DNA of 64,000 nt from positions 4,825-68,824 of the forward strand of contig SZWC01001500.1 of assembly GCA_023375785.1 (NCBI GenBank), in the 5' to 3' direction. Of this stretch, positions 12,066 to 23,714 are shown piece by piece. The stretch comes from Penium margaritaceum. Lineage: Eukaryota > Streptophyta > Zygnematophyceae > Desmidiales > Peniaceae. Numbering within the stretch: the stretch's first letter is position 1; the number at the start of each line of letters is the position of its first letter. A program made the translations under genes and the position numbers. Under the pieces are notes generated by a model. That model was not told where the DNA came from and did no database searches. It was given only the letters and a program-made list of their open reading frames with translations.

Positions 12066-14530
12066 CACAAGCTTTAGCATTAGAAATTCGTTTGTGAAAT
12101 CTTTTACAATCACACTTCCTACGCTTGGTCTTAAACCCCATCAGAGCTACCACATTGTTCACATTAAAAGTTAAATTTCCATATAACATTCCCATAAAAA
12201 GCACAAAACGAAATGTTTTTACCAAATAATGCTCATAAACCTTTTAAAACGTTGTTATGCAAAGCAAACTCATCTTTGGTCTTTATCTATCTGAAAACAA
12301 GTAATGATTGTTTTTATTTATACTGAGATTTAATGTTGATTTTTAGCACTATATCTTGAGCATTTTACAAACAGAATTAAAGATATGATCTTTCATTTTT
12401 TGCTTCTTATGACCATGAAAGAAATGTCCTAGCTTTACATATGAAGGGTTAAGAACATCGTCTTTTTGATTGAAATTTGCTGTCTCCCTTTGTTAGGAAA
12501 TGATTTTGCAACTTTCACTCACCTCCACTATGGTATGAATGAGAAATTTCATGCTTACAAGCATTTTCTACTATATTCTGAGTGTATCACTTGGCACTCA
12601 CAATTTGGTTGATTAGTACCATCTTGTGCACAAAACGTTTGTACACGTTGAAAATGGTGCTTGATTATTGTATGTTGCGTTGCATGTTATTCACATCGAA
12701 ACACAATACATTAAGGGTGATTCACGACAAATCATTGTTCCTCTCAAGTTCCAAGTGTTGTGTCTTATGTGGGAAAGTTAACATTGGTGTTATACCTTAC
12801 ACCAAACTCAAGCCTTCTCATTTTATCTTTCTTGTATTTATTAAAAACACACATGAATTATAAAATAATATCCTCAAGATGGGTTTCTGTACCTTGGAGA
12901 AATCATCATTGCACATAATGTTGTGACGTTCATTCTATTCAGTTTTATGTAATAATCGTTGTGTTCTTCTCCCCATCAAATGTCCTTAATGGCCAACGGC
13001 AAACTAAAAAACATCAAATGTAAAAGCCAGATCACAACTGGATTTATTTAAAAACATGAATAATGACTTTTACTTAGTTTATTCAATCCACATTCGCATC
13101 ATTGGGCGTACACCACTTATGGAATGGAATACTTTTTGAAATCTTAAGTATGGTTTTTTTTTAGACCGAAGTGTTCTCCTTAGATTCTAAAAGAAATGGT
13201 GCTTCAAGATACTATTCAAATGGTGCTTCAAAACTCTCAATTCACACGTTGAGATATTTGACTATATTGTTTTAAGACCCACAGAATGAAAATTGTTTTG
13301 TCATAGGGATTCTCATGAATATGATCTTTTCTACTAGTGCTCCAAAGCATTACATTGCATGTTCATCATATTAGCAGCAATGGGGGGAAGTGGTGTTCTA
13401 AGCCTTTAGTGGTTTGTCATTATGTTGGTTTTCAAGAGAAAAAGTCCCACGTAACTTATCATTGAGAAGATCATGCATTCTTTACTTGTATTTCTACATC
13501 ATTCTCATTACATTTTCTTCCTTTGTTCACCGTTTTTTTGTAATGGCTTCATAGTTATTGATACGTGCCCATGTTTAGAAGAAGCATGTAATGTTTTTCT
13601 AACACAAGTGAATATGGTGATCCTCCTCCCTTATTGTCTTCCTTTGGCAATGGGTATTATAACAAGCAAAAAGTATGATTGAAAGGTAGTTAACTTGAGA
13701 ACATTCCACATATTTTTTAATTATAATCATTGTTACTTATACGTTGAAAAAAACCATACAAGAAATGAATTTTGGTGTATTTTAACTTTGAGGTAAACTT
13801 AGGAAACTGGGCACTACAGTCCATTTTTTAGTACGCATCACAAGTAGGTGTTTAGAGAGAAATTGCTTATCATTTTGGAGGTACTCAAGAATTTTTGCAG
13901 GAAATTTTATGATTTGGAAATCAGTAGCAATGTCCACAAAATAGAATGAGAGCATTTACACAATACATTGTAATGTTTGAGGGATTTTTTTAATGTGGCT
14001 TATGTTCAAATGTTCAAGAAAATTAACATTAGAGGTGAACACAAGAGGTCCAAGTGGTTGGTAAAAATAATTGTTTACATTAAATATGCAAATCTGGAAT
14101 TGATAGATGTGTGCCATTAAAAATTCCTTCTTATGTAATGGATGGATTTCTTTTTTTGGGCATGTGACGTTGAAATTTCTATCACGTGGTAAGAAAGTCG
14201 AGCTTAATGGAAAAAATAGACAAGGTTCTTAAAATTATGCTTGAGATAGAGTTTAAATGACTCAACATAATTGAATTATTGGACAATAAAATAACCATTT
14301 AATTATAGATTGAGCTTTTCGTCGTGTGCAATGTGAGTTCATTGAGTGTATAATTGCTAGAATTGCACTCTACCATGTTAATTCTTGAATTTTATTCATA
14401 TTCACAGAATATATTAAATAATTTCAAACTTGTAAATTGTCACCAAACATTAAGTATACATTGTGTCCTAGTGAATAGGATTCCAACTTGGGTCCATTAT
14501 GTATGATGCTCACATGTTGGGTGCGAATGC
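12066..14530. other. AT-rich gene-free DNA
   Basis: Continuation of the AT-rich DNA seen left of element A. Open frames are short (for example 12,582-12,863 and 13,473-13,682, plus) and show no motif. No terminal repeats or RNA gene were found. Confidence 0.6.
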
Positions 14531-16471
14531 GTGAACCCCACATTATGCATATATTTTGAAATGAAAACATCTTTATCTTTTTCCTTTCTTGTGTTTTTTG
14601 TTCATCTTCTTCCTTCTCTTTTCAGCTTAGAAGCATGCCAAGCTGCTGAAGTGGCATCTTTAACTTGTGTTGAACAAGGTGGGGTTATGGACTCGATTGA
14701 CCTACGGTTGCTTCCCAGTTGTCCCGCTTCCTGTTTGGTGTCCGGACACTTCAATCTGAATTTCGAATGTTCTGTAGGATCTTATTCATCGTCCTGTCCA
14801 GCTCCCAGCTCTTCAGTTTGTTGCTGGACAGGCACATTGTTGCATAAGCAAGTTGGCGAATATTCGTCCTCTCACCCTTGTTCGCGTGTGATACTGTTGG
14901 GGTTGCCGTCGCATAGACGGCAGGGCTGATTGGCCGATCGTTAGTCTTGATATTACCGTTTTGGTACGGCTAGCCGCGCGCCGTGGATACATGCTTCGCT
15001 CTCTTTACACTTCTGCGAGGTAAAACTATGTAAGCTTGGTCGACCGGTGCGGTAAACCATCTGGTTTCGTAGGTCAAGGTTTGGAGAGACAACTGTCATC
15101 CTACGTGTACAGGAAAGACATTGACAATTCTCAGTTGTTCGGAACGCGTTATCCTTCCATATACCCGTCGCGGTTGAGTGTATTCTCGGACACTCGCAAC
15201 CAACTTCGCACTGGAATCTTTTTTTATTGCGAAGAGATTCGCACACGAGACTGGCGTCTGAGGCACAGAAGCATAATTCGGTTCCTTAATTTTACAGGGA
15301 CATGTCGATCGGATATATTTCCTTCACTGAATTTCATCCGATTTTTTATGATTGTTTGACGTGGACTCACAGCAACTGCAGCAATCCGGCTATCAGCCCT
15401 TTTTGGTTTTCAAAAGTTGTTTAGTATCTTCACATCTTCGTGTGCAACCCACATGGTCGGGACGACAGCGACTGCCAAAACGTGATGCGCTCCGATACAC
15501 TTTGATCTCTTTTGCCACGTGCCTTGCAATCGCCGCCAGGCTGTCGGTTTTGGAATCGTCCTTTAGTGCATGATGACCCACTTGTGGCACGTTGCATCCG
15601 CAGAGCACTTCGCTTTACTTCCGAGATTCAAAAGAGGGCGAAGTGACAATGTTCCGGAAAGAAGTCATCAATGTCGAACCAAGCTGCTGATGTCGTTTGA
15701 AAGGACTTTGATCGCTATTTCGTTCGACCCTGTGGTCCGTGTATGCTTCATAGCCGTGGGTTCTTAGAGTGACAATTTGGATTTCCGGAGCTCTAAACCC
15801 AGATGATATTGCAATGGGCGGTTGGAACCCTGCCGTGTTGAATTGCAGCAAAATCACCACTCAGATGTACACGAGTTCGGGGAAATGGTCATCGGTTTGT
15901 TCTATTCTCCCTAAGAACCTACGGTCCTCGAGCCCATTAGTAAACATCCTAGACTTTGTCCTTGACCTTGTGTGCCAGGCGTAGATGCTGGTGAAACACT
16001 TGACATAATACTCTGAGTTCTCAAGCTTTGTACAACCGGAGCAAGGACTAGCTTCTGATATCCGATTGAAAGGAGGCCTTCCTTTCCCGCCTACATATTT
16101 TCGGTTCCCGCGTCATGACCTGTCTCAATCTTCGTTTGATGTGGACCCTCCTCTATGGTTCGTTCCCGTAGGTACGAGTCATTAGCCTCTGCTTGTTGAG
16201 CTTGTTCGTGATCGTTACCGATCGCGGGCAGCCAGCCGACACCAGATAACTCCCGAGCCGTCGCCCCAACCTACCGCCTGCCGACGACATGTCAACACGA
16301 AAACACGGACGGGTCAAACCAAAGCAGGCCCCCACTCCCAAGCGCAAGCACGAAAAATCTGGTGGCACACGTCAGCTACGGTACGGAATTTTCGCAAAAC
16401 CTTCAGGAAAAGACCTAGGTTTTTGTATGTCATTACACTAGAAGCCCCGTCTCAACAATGAACGGTCTATG
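14531..16471. other. Unassigned mixed-composition segment
   Basis: Base composition rises from about 14,640. The longest frame, 14,531-14,929 (plus, 132 codons), starts with a hydrophobic Phe/Leu-rich stretch that looks like a signal peptide and continues Ser/Cys-rich, but it starts in the AT-rich flank and has no family resemblance. The remainder (to 16,471) has only short frames. It may be a worn transposon; I cannot assign it. Confidence 0.35.
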
Positions 16472-16607
16472 TGTAACATACGAATGAGAAGCTTGGTCCA
16501 CTGGGCCAAAACCACAGTAGTTGAAGGTCTCCGACCCTCAACTTATCCCATCCGTCGCCCACAGGCCAGGATCCACGTTCGATCCACGTGGCACATCTCG
16601 CGCTACA
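16472..16607 (-). repeat. TRIM LTR, left
   Basis: 136 bp, the same length as the right copy, about 87% identical, bounded by TGTAAC and CGCTACA. Confidence 0.88.
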
Positions 16608-16657
16608 CACAGGAATGGACCCGCCCCGAGTGTCCACAATGGGTGTCGAACCCCGAC

Positions 16658-16669
16658 GCTCTGATACCA
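16658..16669 (-). other. TRIM primer binding site
   Basis: The minus strand reads TGGTATCAGAGC, two bases inside the right-hand LTR, complementary to the 3' end of plant initiator-Met tRNA. The following bases include GGGGTTCGA, resembling continued complementarity towards the tRNA T-loop. Confidence 0.85.
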
Positions 16670-16671
16670 AA

Positions 16672-16807
16672 TGTAACAAACGGATGGAAAGCTAGGCCCA
16701 CTGGGCCAAAACCGTGGTAGTTGAGGGTCTCTGACCCTCATCTCATCCCATCCGTCGCCCACAGGCCAGGACCCACGTTCTAGCCACGTGGCACACCTCG
16801 CGCTACA
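16672..16807 (-). repeat. TRIM LTR, right
   Basis: 136 bp copy of 16,472-16,607. In sense (minus) orientation it is the 5' LTR. Confidence 0.88.
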
Positions 16808-17005
16808 CTAAGCCATCCGTAATTGCCTTTTCAACACAAGAAATAAAAAGAATCTGGTGTCACAAATCAACAACCAGAAAATCTCGCAGTTGCCCCCGTT
16901 CTAGCCAGAAGATCTTCATTAAACCCCATCTTCATGCTTGTTACATTGTTGCCCTGGTTTTTTTAATTGCGGCAAAGTCAACCCCGTGTTTGAGCATATT
17001 CCTGA

Positions 17006-17531
17006 TGTTCTGCCAAATGCAGCAAAGATGGTCATGAGGTAGAAGTTGAGAAAGACACCACGACTGGTTCTTTGGAAACCTTGAGCAATTTACATTTAGT
17101 GGTACGTGTACTTCGATGACAATAGTCAAAATGATCAAACACGTGTATACAAGTGTCAAGATACATATGAAGTGTAATCACGGTCCTTGGATAGATCGTC
17201 GACCGAGGCGTGTGGAGTCGCATTCAAGAAGCCTCACCTAAGAATCAGGGGGCTCGAGGGTCGGCGATGAAGATGCAATATGCATATTGATCAATATCGG
17301 TATTTCTTGATGCATCAAATGTCGACCGAATGGTCGAAACTTGTGTCGATGATTCTCAAAAGTGGTCGTTGTCAAAAAGTGTAAAATGGTTCGCGGGATG
17401 GCGAGAGCAGTTGGCCGAATTGCCCTCGACCATCGGAGGAATCCAGGTCTCGACGAGCAGTGGGCTATTTGTGTACTGGTAGAAATTCCCACTCAAAAGG
17501 TTAGGGACTCGTGTACGTCCGATACGTAATA
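17006..17531 (-). repeat. Element B 3' LTR
   Basis: Matches 22,360-22,918 in blocks throughout, for example GGTAGAAGTTG, TCAAAATGAT and GATATGCATAT-type blocks in the same order. The inner side meets a C-rich run (minus strand AAGGGGGGC), a plausible polypurine tract. Confidence 0.8.
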
Positions 17532-18048
17532 ATTGCCCCCCTTCTAGCCGCACCATCCCAGTGCTCGTACAAACGTGGCCTAGTGACGGCAGCAACATCC
17601 GTGAATCAGTCGATCGACGTCTCAAAGGTCGTCGTAGGGTTCCCAACTGTTATGCATGGCGTCACAACCGTGTCACTTGAGAGCTATTCTATTGTTTTGC
17701 CACATCAACAATGGTTGAGGGTGTCCTCGATGAAGTACTTTGTGCCCTCGTCAACTCGTAGAGGGGGAGGGGGGGTAGGTACATCGCCAACTGGGAAATT
17801 CTCTTAGGGATCTCAACAGTGCTTGAGTCTTCTCGTATGGAACACGAGATAAACTTGCATTATGTCGGGTAGTTTGAGCCGCGCAACCACGGTGGTTTGC
17901 ATGCGCTCAATTTCAAATGGTCCCAACCACTAGGGTTGGAGTTTTGAACAGTCAACGTTGCAGAGTTTGGTGTTGGCCGAACTAAGAATAACTTGGTTGC
18001 AAGCGGTGAAAACATCGTCGTTGCCATGTCGGTCGGCTGCTCTTTTCG

Positions 18049-18830
18049 TCACCGCTTGTGTCTTTGCAAGTGTCTATTATGTTTCGTCCCATTTGGTGGA
18101 AAAATCGCGACATTGGACGTCGAAGGCGGGAATGTCGTTCTGGCTGTGTAGTCCTGTTGGTGTGGTGGGAAGTTTGACATACACCTCTTCAAACCAAGTT
18201 TTACTGGTTGCGATGAAATCTGCCAAATCATATGCGATTTGGCGGTCGGGAGTTTTTCTGTCAAATCCGTCCCGTGAAGTTCGCATAATGTTCGGAGAAG
18301 TCAGAGCATCTGATTGGTCCACTCAGTTTGGCCATCAGTTTGAGGATGGAGCGCCGTTGAAAGCTGGATCTGACAACCGTAGAGAGTCATCCGTTCCCAG
18401 TTCCTCCTGGTGGTCCTCCGCATGCCGTGTTGTCAGTAAATGTTGATTAGAAATCGCCGCGTTGTTCCCTCGACGGTGACGGTTATCGTTGTCGGATTAG
18501 AGTGGTACACTTTGGAAAACCCGTCGACAACAAGGATTGTGTCCTTTCCCTCCGATGTGACTGGTGGTCATATGACGAAGTCCATGGAGATGTTGGCCCA
18601 CGGTTGCTTGAGAACGGGAAGCGGCTGTAGAGACCCGGGGGCCGTGGGTGGCAGGATCTTTGTCACTGACACGCGCCGCGAGATTGGCACAAGCTGGCCA
18701 CACCGGATTGCATCTTGTCCCACCACTAGTGTTTCGCCTACTACTTCGGCGTTTTGTCTTATCCAAAATGACCACCTGGACCGGTGTCGCGCCAATCTTC
18801 GAGCAGCATGCAGTGGGGTTTATCACTAAG
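18049..18830 (-). pseudogene. Element B integrase remnants
   Basis: Minus-strand fragments resembling gypsy integrase: a segment with LQPLPVLKQPWANISMDFVI (linker and first catalytic Asp region) and, further on, a block like STALHPQTDGQTEWTNQML, the conserved region before the catalytic Glu. Then follows a C-terminal part with no clear chromodomain. Heavily broken; order and strand agree with the RT fragments upstream in sense direction. Confidence 0.72.
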
Positions 18831-19092
18831 GGGGAACGACTACGTGTGGAGTGAATCGTCGCTGCCAGTAGGATGGGTCGTACCAGGATTTGGCCTTGTC
18901 ATGTCCCCCATGTTGGTCTAGCCTTGTGTGAACAATTGCTCAAGATACCAATCTCACTGTAGTTTTAGTGTTGCTACCTCAACCATCAAACTTGGCCGGT
19001 GCCATGACACGTCTGCTTGGCTGGTTTTGCCTAGCCGGAACACAATGTCACAGCCCATAAAGTTTGACGTCAATTGAGGTTTGGCTGCATCT

Positions 19093-20246
19093 TCAAATAC
19101 TCCAACTCATGATGGTCGGTGAGTATGATGCATCGGAGGCATACAAGGTATCACTGCTATGTCTTAAATGCACGTATGATTGGTAGCATCTCTTTATTGT
19201 GTACGGTATATTTGAGTTCAAGTCCGCGCAGTTTCTTCGGCATGTAAGCAACCGGTTGCTCTCTGATGCCATGGACTTGTAGGAGGACTGCGCCGATGGC
19301 TCGATCTGAGGCATTTGTAGCCATGACGTAGTCAACCGTTGGATCGGTTAAATGTAGCGCTTGCGCCGATGTGAGAGCAGTCCCCAAAGCGGTGAAAGCT
19401 TCGTGTTCATTATCTCCCCACCGGCACTTGCTCTCTTTCAAGTGAGGTCGGAGAGAGGCACTACCACTAGGGCGTAGTCATGTACAAAGTGCCGGTAGTA
19501 GTTGAAGAAGCCAATAAGAACTTGAACGTCTTGGACGTTGGTTGGTATCGGCCAATTAGCGATTTGTGTCACTTCGTTCGAATCCACGGTGACCCGTCGG
19601 CCATCGTTCATGTGACCCAAAAAACTCGACCGAACGGCGACTGAAGTCGCACTTCAAGAGTTTTCCCATAAAATCTTTTTGTAAGACCTTGAGAACTCCT
19701 TGAAGATGTCCATTGTGCTCCTCCAAGGTGCTATTGTACACTAGGATGTCGTGAAGGTACACGTTAAAATCGTAAAGGTATGGGCAAAAAATGTTGTACA
19801 TTGCCCCCATGAATGCTGTGGGGGCATTCCTGAGTCCGAAGTGCATTACCGTGAACTCAAAACTCTTGTAGCATGTTTAGGACGCCATGTTTTTGTTGTT
19901 CACGTGCTTGTCAGGCGGAACTAGTGATAACTAATGCCTAGATTGATTCTGGTGAAAATTCGAGCTCCTCGGAGTTGGTCGAAAGTGTTAGCTAGTGGAA
20001 GTGGATAGCAATTCTTAATTGTAGCGTCATTCACCACCTGGTAGGTCACGCACATCTGCATTTTGCCTGTGTTTTTCTCACAAACAGTACTGGTGCGGCA
20101 CATGGTGACGTGGATGGGCGGATGAACCCTTGACCGAGCACCTCGTCGAGCTGCCTTTTCAGCTCAGTCAGCTCGTGATCGTCCATCTGATAGGCCCCTT
20201 GAACCATGGGTTGGCTGTCCGGTCTGAGTTTGATGCGATAGTCCAT
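19093..20246 (-). pseudogene. Element B RT and RNase H remnants
   Basis: Minus-strand RT blocks in correct order: YRIKLRPDSQPMVQGAY and GFIRPSTSPCAAPVLFVRK (20,050-20,240), then a palm block around RIFTRINLG, HFGLRNAPTAFMGAM, the active-site equivalent YLHDILVYN, a thumb with YYRHFVHDYA, and RNase H with YVMATNASDRAIGAVLLQ and KKLRGLELKYTVHNKEML. This places it firmly in the Ty3 group. Broken in many places. Confidence 0.85.
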
Positions 20247-20739
20247 GTCGTGTAGAGGTGGTAGGGTTTTCTGGAGTTCATCCGGGAAAGCGTCCGCAAA
20301 CCCTTAGATGTGTGGTTCAAACTATTTAGATACCATCGCAAACTTTGTTGATTCGGATGAGGCCAATGAGGTTGATGAGACCGATGATTTTGTTGTTGTC
20401 ACATGGGCTTCTTCCATTGGCTCATAATGTACAAGCCATGTACGAGCTCCTCGTCGCATGCAGTGTTTGGCCACGTTAAGCGGTGTCGACTACACAGGTT
20501 GTCACTTTCCGACTACCACAACTTTCTCTACTGCTTCCTCTATCATATTCCATCCCATGCACGGTAGTTGTCGCTTGTCACTGTCGATTCCCACATAGAC
20601 TTTGTCGCCATTCCATTCATCCTATGAATTGTGCCAATACAGGGAATCTTATCCGATCTTGATTTTGTTATCACTCATTGGACAAGGTATCCAGATCGTT
20701 ACATATTGTACATCTCCCACTTGTGGTCGTTCTCAGAAT

Positions 20740-22345
20740 CTCCACATTTGCTATCTTTTGTCAATGGTGTTTCCTCCAAACACCTCTAGTTTGCTCTGCA
20801 AACCTAGTTGATGAACCATACCGTTGCTGACAAGGTTGTGAGAAGCTCCTCCATTGAATAGTGCCAATCTGGGACTTTTGCAACATCAGGGTTGCCCTTT
20901 TAGCAATATTACCGATTGGTCGTCCCCATATCCCTGTCGAACTTTGCGATCTCATAAACCCTCTATGGTGTCATAAGCCTTTCTGATGGACGATCGTTTG
21001 ACGCAGATCGCTCCTCATGGACAAGAGTCGCGCCTTTCACTCCTCTCCTTTGCCGTTTCCCATTTTTTGCGACCCCCCCCTTTTTGGCATGTTACTTGCT
21101 TCGGTAGTTCCAAACGATGTGCCAACCATTTCCGCAATTATAGCAGGTGCGTGTATCTCTCTGGTTAATGGCGTCCACTTCCATCGGAGCCGATAAGTCC
21201 CCCGATTGGCCTTTTTCCGTCCCCATGATAATTGTGGTTGGGAGGTCGCCAGCCATATGATTTCTTGATCCGAGCGCTGTGGTCGGCACTGTGGATCCTT
21301 GATGCAGCTACGATCATCCATGGTAAGTCATGTTAATGGCAAAAATGGCAATTTCTTGCCAAACGTCTCGCTTGAGGGCGTTGTTGTAGTGAAAATAGAG
21401 CTCTTCAAGGGCAATGTCTACACTAGTGTTGATCTCTGCTAACGGAGAAGCTAGAGTTTATACTGAGCGTCGGACTTCTAGCTCTACCATCCAAATCGTG
21501 GAAGCATTGCGGGCAATAACTTGTTCCGGCCGATCGGTGGCATTACTGTGTCTTGCGATTACGGGTTTATTTGCTCCAAGGGTCGAACCCATATGGTCGG
21601 CTATATGAGACGGTCGCCGCTGGCCGTTAATGAGGTCGCGCCAGCCTCATGATGTCGTTGGATGGCCTTTACAGCAGACCAACAACTTAGTGCCATGCCA
21701 CGCAAAGGCGTGGACGCGAGGTAAACCTTCTATTGTTGTTGACCACAACAACATTGAAGTATAGCTCTGGACTCGTCAGCCATAACCAAACCGTTGGTCT
21801 CTTGGATTTTGCAATATTGAATGGTTCGAGAGGGGCCAGGCAAATCTTGGGCTTGCTCGAAAGTTGAGTATTTCTCTTGATGTGCACCGCTTCCTGTGTT
21901 CTTGCATTGCGAAGAGCCTCCATCGCGACATTGAGTTTTTGTAGCAGATGGCTTTTTATCCCTTCTAGTACGAAGGTACAATTTCCAGCTCCTCTTGATC
22001 CATGCCTGTTGTTCCTGCTGTCAACGTTGAGGCTGTCCGTAGGGGCGGCTGGTTTACCGCTGTTGGATTCGCGATTGGATCGGTCGTCATAGCCATAGGA
22101 ATTGATCCACCTCCCGCATAGCTTGCTACGCTTGCATTCACTGCCACTTAAGGATTCGGATGCATAGGCATATTCTGCTCCTCCATAGCCGATATTCTCG
22201 TTGACGACCTGGTGCTGGTCGTCAGATGCACTCGCTTGCTTCGTCTCAAAGTTGTGAAGTCTTGACGTGCAAGATGTGCAGACAGCTTGTGTGAGGTAGT
22301 CCTTCCGATGGGTAAAGTAGTCGGATTCCTCTCCCGTAATGCTTC
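20740..22345 (-). pseudogene. Element B gag and protease remnants
   Basis: Minus strand. A poorly conserved Ser/Asn-rich gag (21,690-22,345) is followed by a zinc-knuckle-like TCYNCGNGWHIVWNY (about 21,095-21,150) and, nearer RT, a protease-like block around NGGASHNLVSNG (about 20,780-20,880). The order matches gag-protease-RT. Assignment of the first part rests on position more than sequence. Confidence 0.65.
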
Positions 22346-22357
22346 GCTCTGATACCA
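22346..22357 (-). other. Element B primer binding site
   Basis: The minus strand reads TGGTATCAGAGC, two bases inside the 5' LTR; exact initiator-Met tRNA match despite the age of the element. Confidence 0.85.
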
Positions 22358-22359
22358 AG

Positions 22360-22918
22360 AGTTATGCCGAATGGAGCGTAAATGGTGAACAGGTAGAAGT
22401 TGTGAGGCAGAACACAGTTAAGAATTTGGGACACTTGAGGGATTCATAATCAGCGGGAAGTGTACTCAAATGACAATTGTCAAAATGATTGAACAGATAC
22501 ATACAAGTGTTGAGTTACAGATGAGACGTAGTCAGGGTCACAAGGTCAATCATTCGAGCGACAAACGTAGAATCACATTTTGAGTGGTCGGATTGAAGAA
22601 GCTCCACCGAGGAATGGAGGGACTTTGAGGATTGATGGCAAAGATGCGATATGCATATTTGTTATCTCAACATTTGTTGATGTGTCAAAAAGTTAACTGA
22701 AAGGTCGTGATACTTCTGTCAATGATTCCCGAAAGTGGTCAGAGTTGTCAGAAAGTGCGAGAAGGTTTGCCGGAGGGCGAGGGTAGTTGGCGGAATTGCC
22801 GAATTGTCCTTGACCATTGGAGCAAAATTTGAGGTCTCGGTATGCGATGGGCAATTTGTGTAATGAAAGAAATGCTCATTTTGACGATTAAGGACTTGTG
22901 TATGTCTCGTACGTAACA
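22360..22918 (-). repeat. Element B 5' LTR
   Basis: 559 bp; sense start TGTTACGTACGAG. It pairs with 17,006-17,531. Confidence 0.8.
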
Positions 22919-23076
22919 CCTAAGTATCAAATAGAAATGGGGTAGACCTGGTAACATTTATTTGAAAATAGAAGTGATGAAACAATAAAACTTTAGCGCA
23001 ATTGAGTATTCAAGAGATAGTTCCTCAAGACGGTAGAATTGTGGCAACCTAGAGATAATCCTTAGGATGGGGGTAA
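22919..23076. other. Spacer between elements B and C
   Basis: 158 bp of AT-rich DNA between two related LTRs. No feature seen. Confidence 0.5.
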
Positions 23077-23628
23077 TGTTGTGTCAAACCTAACATGGAT
23101 GTGTCGCAGAGCATAAGAGGATACATGGAATTGGTACGAGTGGGTAATCCTTACTCAAAACTAATAATACTTTTGTAACAAGTCTAGATACATTCAGATG
23201 CATACAAGCAATCACAAGAATCATAGTAATGGATGGTTTGTGTCTTCTATGTTCAAACTGAGCGACGTGTGTGAGTTCGTGCCGTGAGTGGTTCTTGCAA
23301 AAAACTCCACATAGAAGTCGAAGGTTTATGAAATAGCATGCACGGTTTTGTAAAGGTCCAGCATTGTATTGAAACATTTGTACAATTCCCAAATTCACGT
23401 CAACTCTTGTTGAAGTGGTCAAAAGTATCAAAGCCTTTAAAAGAGGAATACCAGAGATCAAGGCGGGTGGCCAATATTCCCTCCACCGAATGTACCCTTC
23501 AGAAGGCGGGTGGCCAACATACCCTCCGGCGTGAAAATCTAGAGTTTGTTGCATAATGGGCCATAAATGTAAGAGAAAAAACACCCACTCACGGGGTTGA
23601 AGGACTCATGCACGTCAAGGACGTAACA
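23077..23628 (-). repeat. Element C 3' LTR
   Basis: Inferred from TGTTGTGTC at the left and ACGTAACA at the right, next to the polypurine tract; no partner copy in the window. It contains an internal duplication of a roughly 40-bp unit (AAGGCGGGTGGCCAA at about 23,460 and again at about 23,503). Confidence 0.65.
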
Positions 23629-23645
23629 CTCCCCCCCCCCCCTAT
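23629..23645 (-). other. Element C polypurine tract
   Basis: Twelve consecutive C on the plus strand (G on the sense strand) directly next to the LTR terminus. Confidence 0.7.
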
Positions 23646-23714
23646 CGCCAAAACATCACAGGTGATGTACACAACGTCATAGCCGTGGCACTTATCATAT
23701 ACTCGGTCGTTTTT

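Larger units (their letters stand above)
16472..16807 (-). mobile_element. TRIM: miniature LTR element, 336 bp
   Basis: Two direct repeats of 136 bp (16,472-16,607 and 16,672-16,807) enclose only 64 bp. Each repeat has plus-strand ends TGTAAC and GCTACA. On the minus strand the internal part starts with TT and then TGGTATCAGAGC, an exact initiator-Met tRNA priming site, and near its far end has a G-rich run (CGGGGCGGG), a possible polypurine tract. Flanks CTATG (16,467-16,471) and CTAAG (16,808-16,812) form a 5-bp target duplication with one difference. It has no coding capacity, as usual for terminal-repeat retrotransposons in miniature. The repeats differ at about 17 of 136 sites by eye, so it is moderately old. 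Confidence 0.88.
17006..22918 (-). mobile_element. Element B: old Ty3/gypsy fossil with both LTRs
   Basis: A minus-strand gypsy element of about 5.9 kb. LTRs at 17,006-17,531 and 22,360-22,918 can be aligned end to end but have diverged strongly (I estimate 70-75% identity), so it is the oldest complete structure here. A 5-bp target duplication is still visible with one difference (CCTGA at 17,001-17,005, CCTAA at 22,919-22,923). The order gag, protease, RT, RNase H, integrase is recognisable in fragments. It has well over fifteen breaks. Related to element C next to it through the same LTR termini (TGTTACGT in sense). Confidence 0.85.

Noticed and set aside
14531-14929. Secreted protein candidate with signal-peptide-like N-terminus
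   Set aside because: The hydrophobic start derives from T-rich AT-flank sequence; no cleavage context, family or repeat of the ORF supports it.
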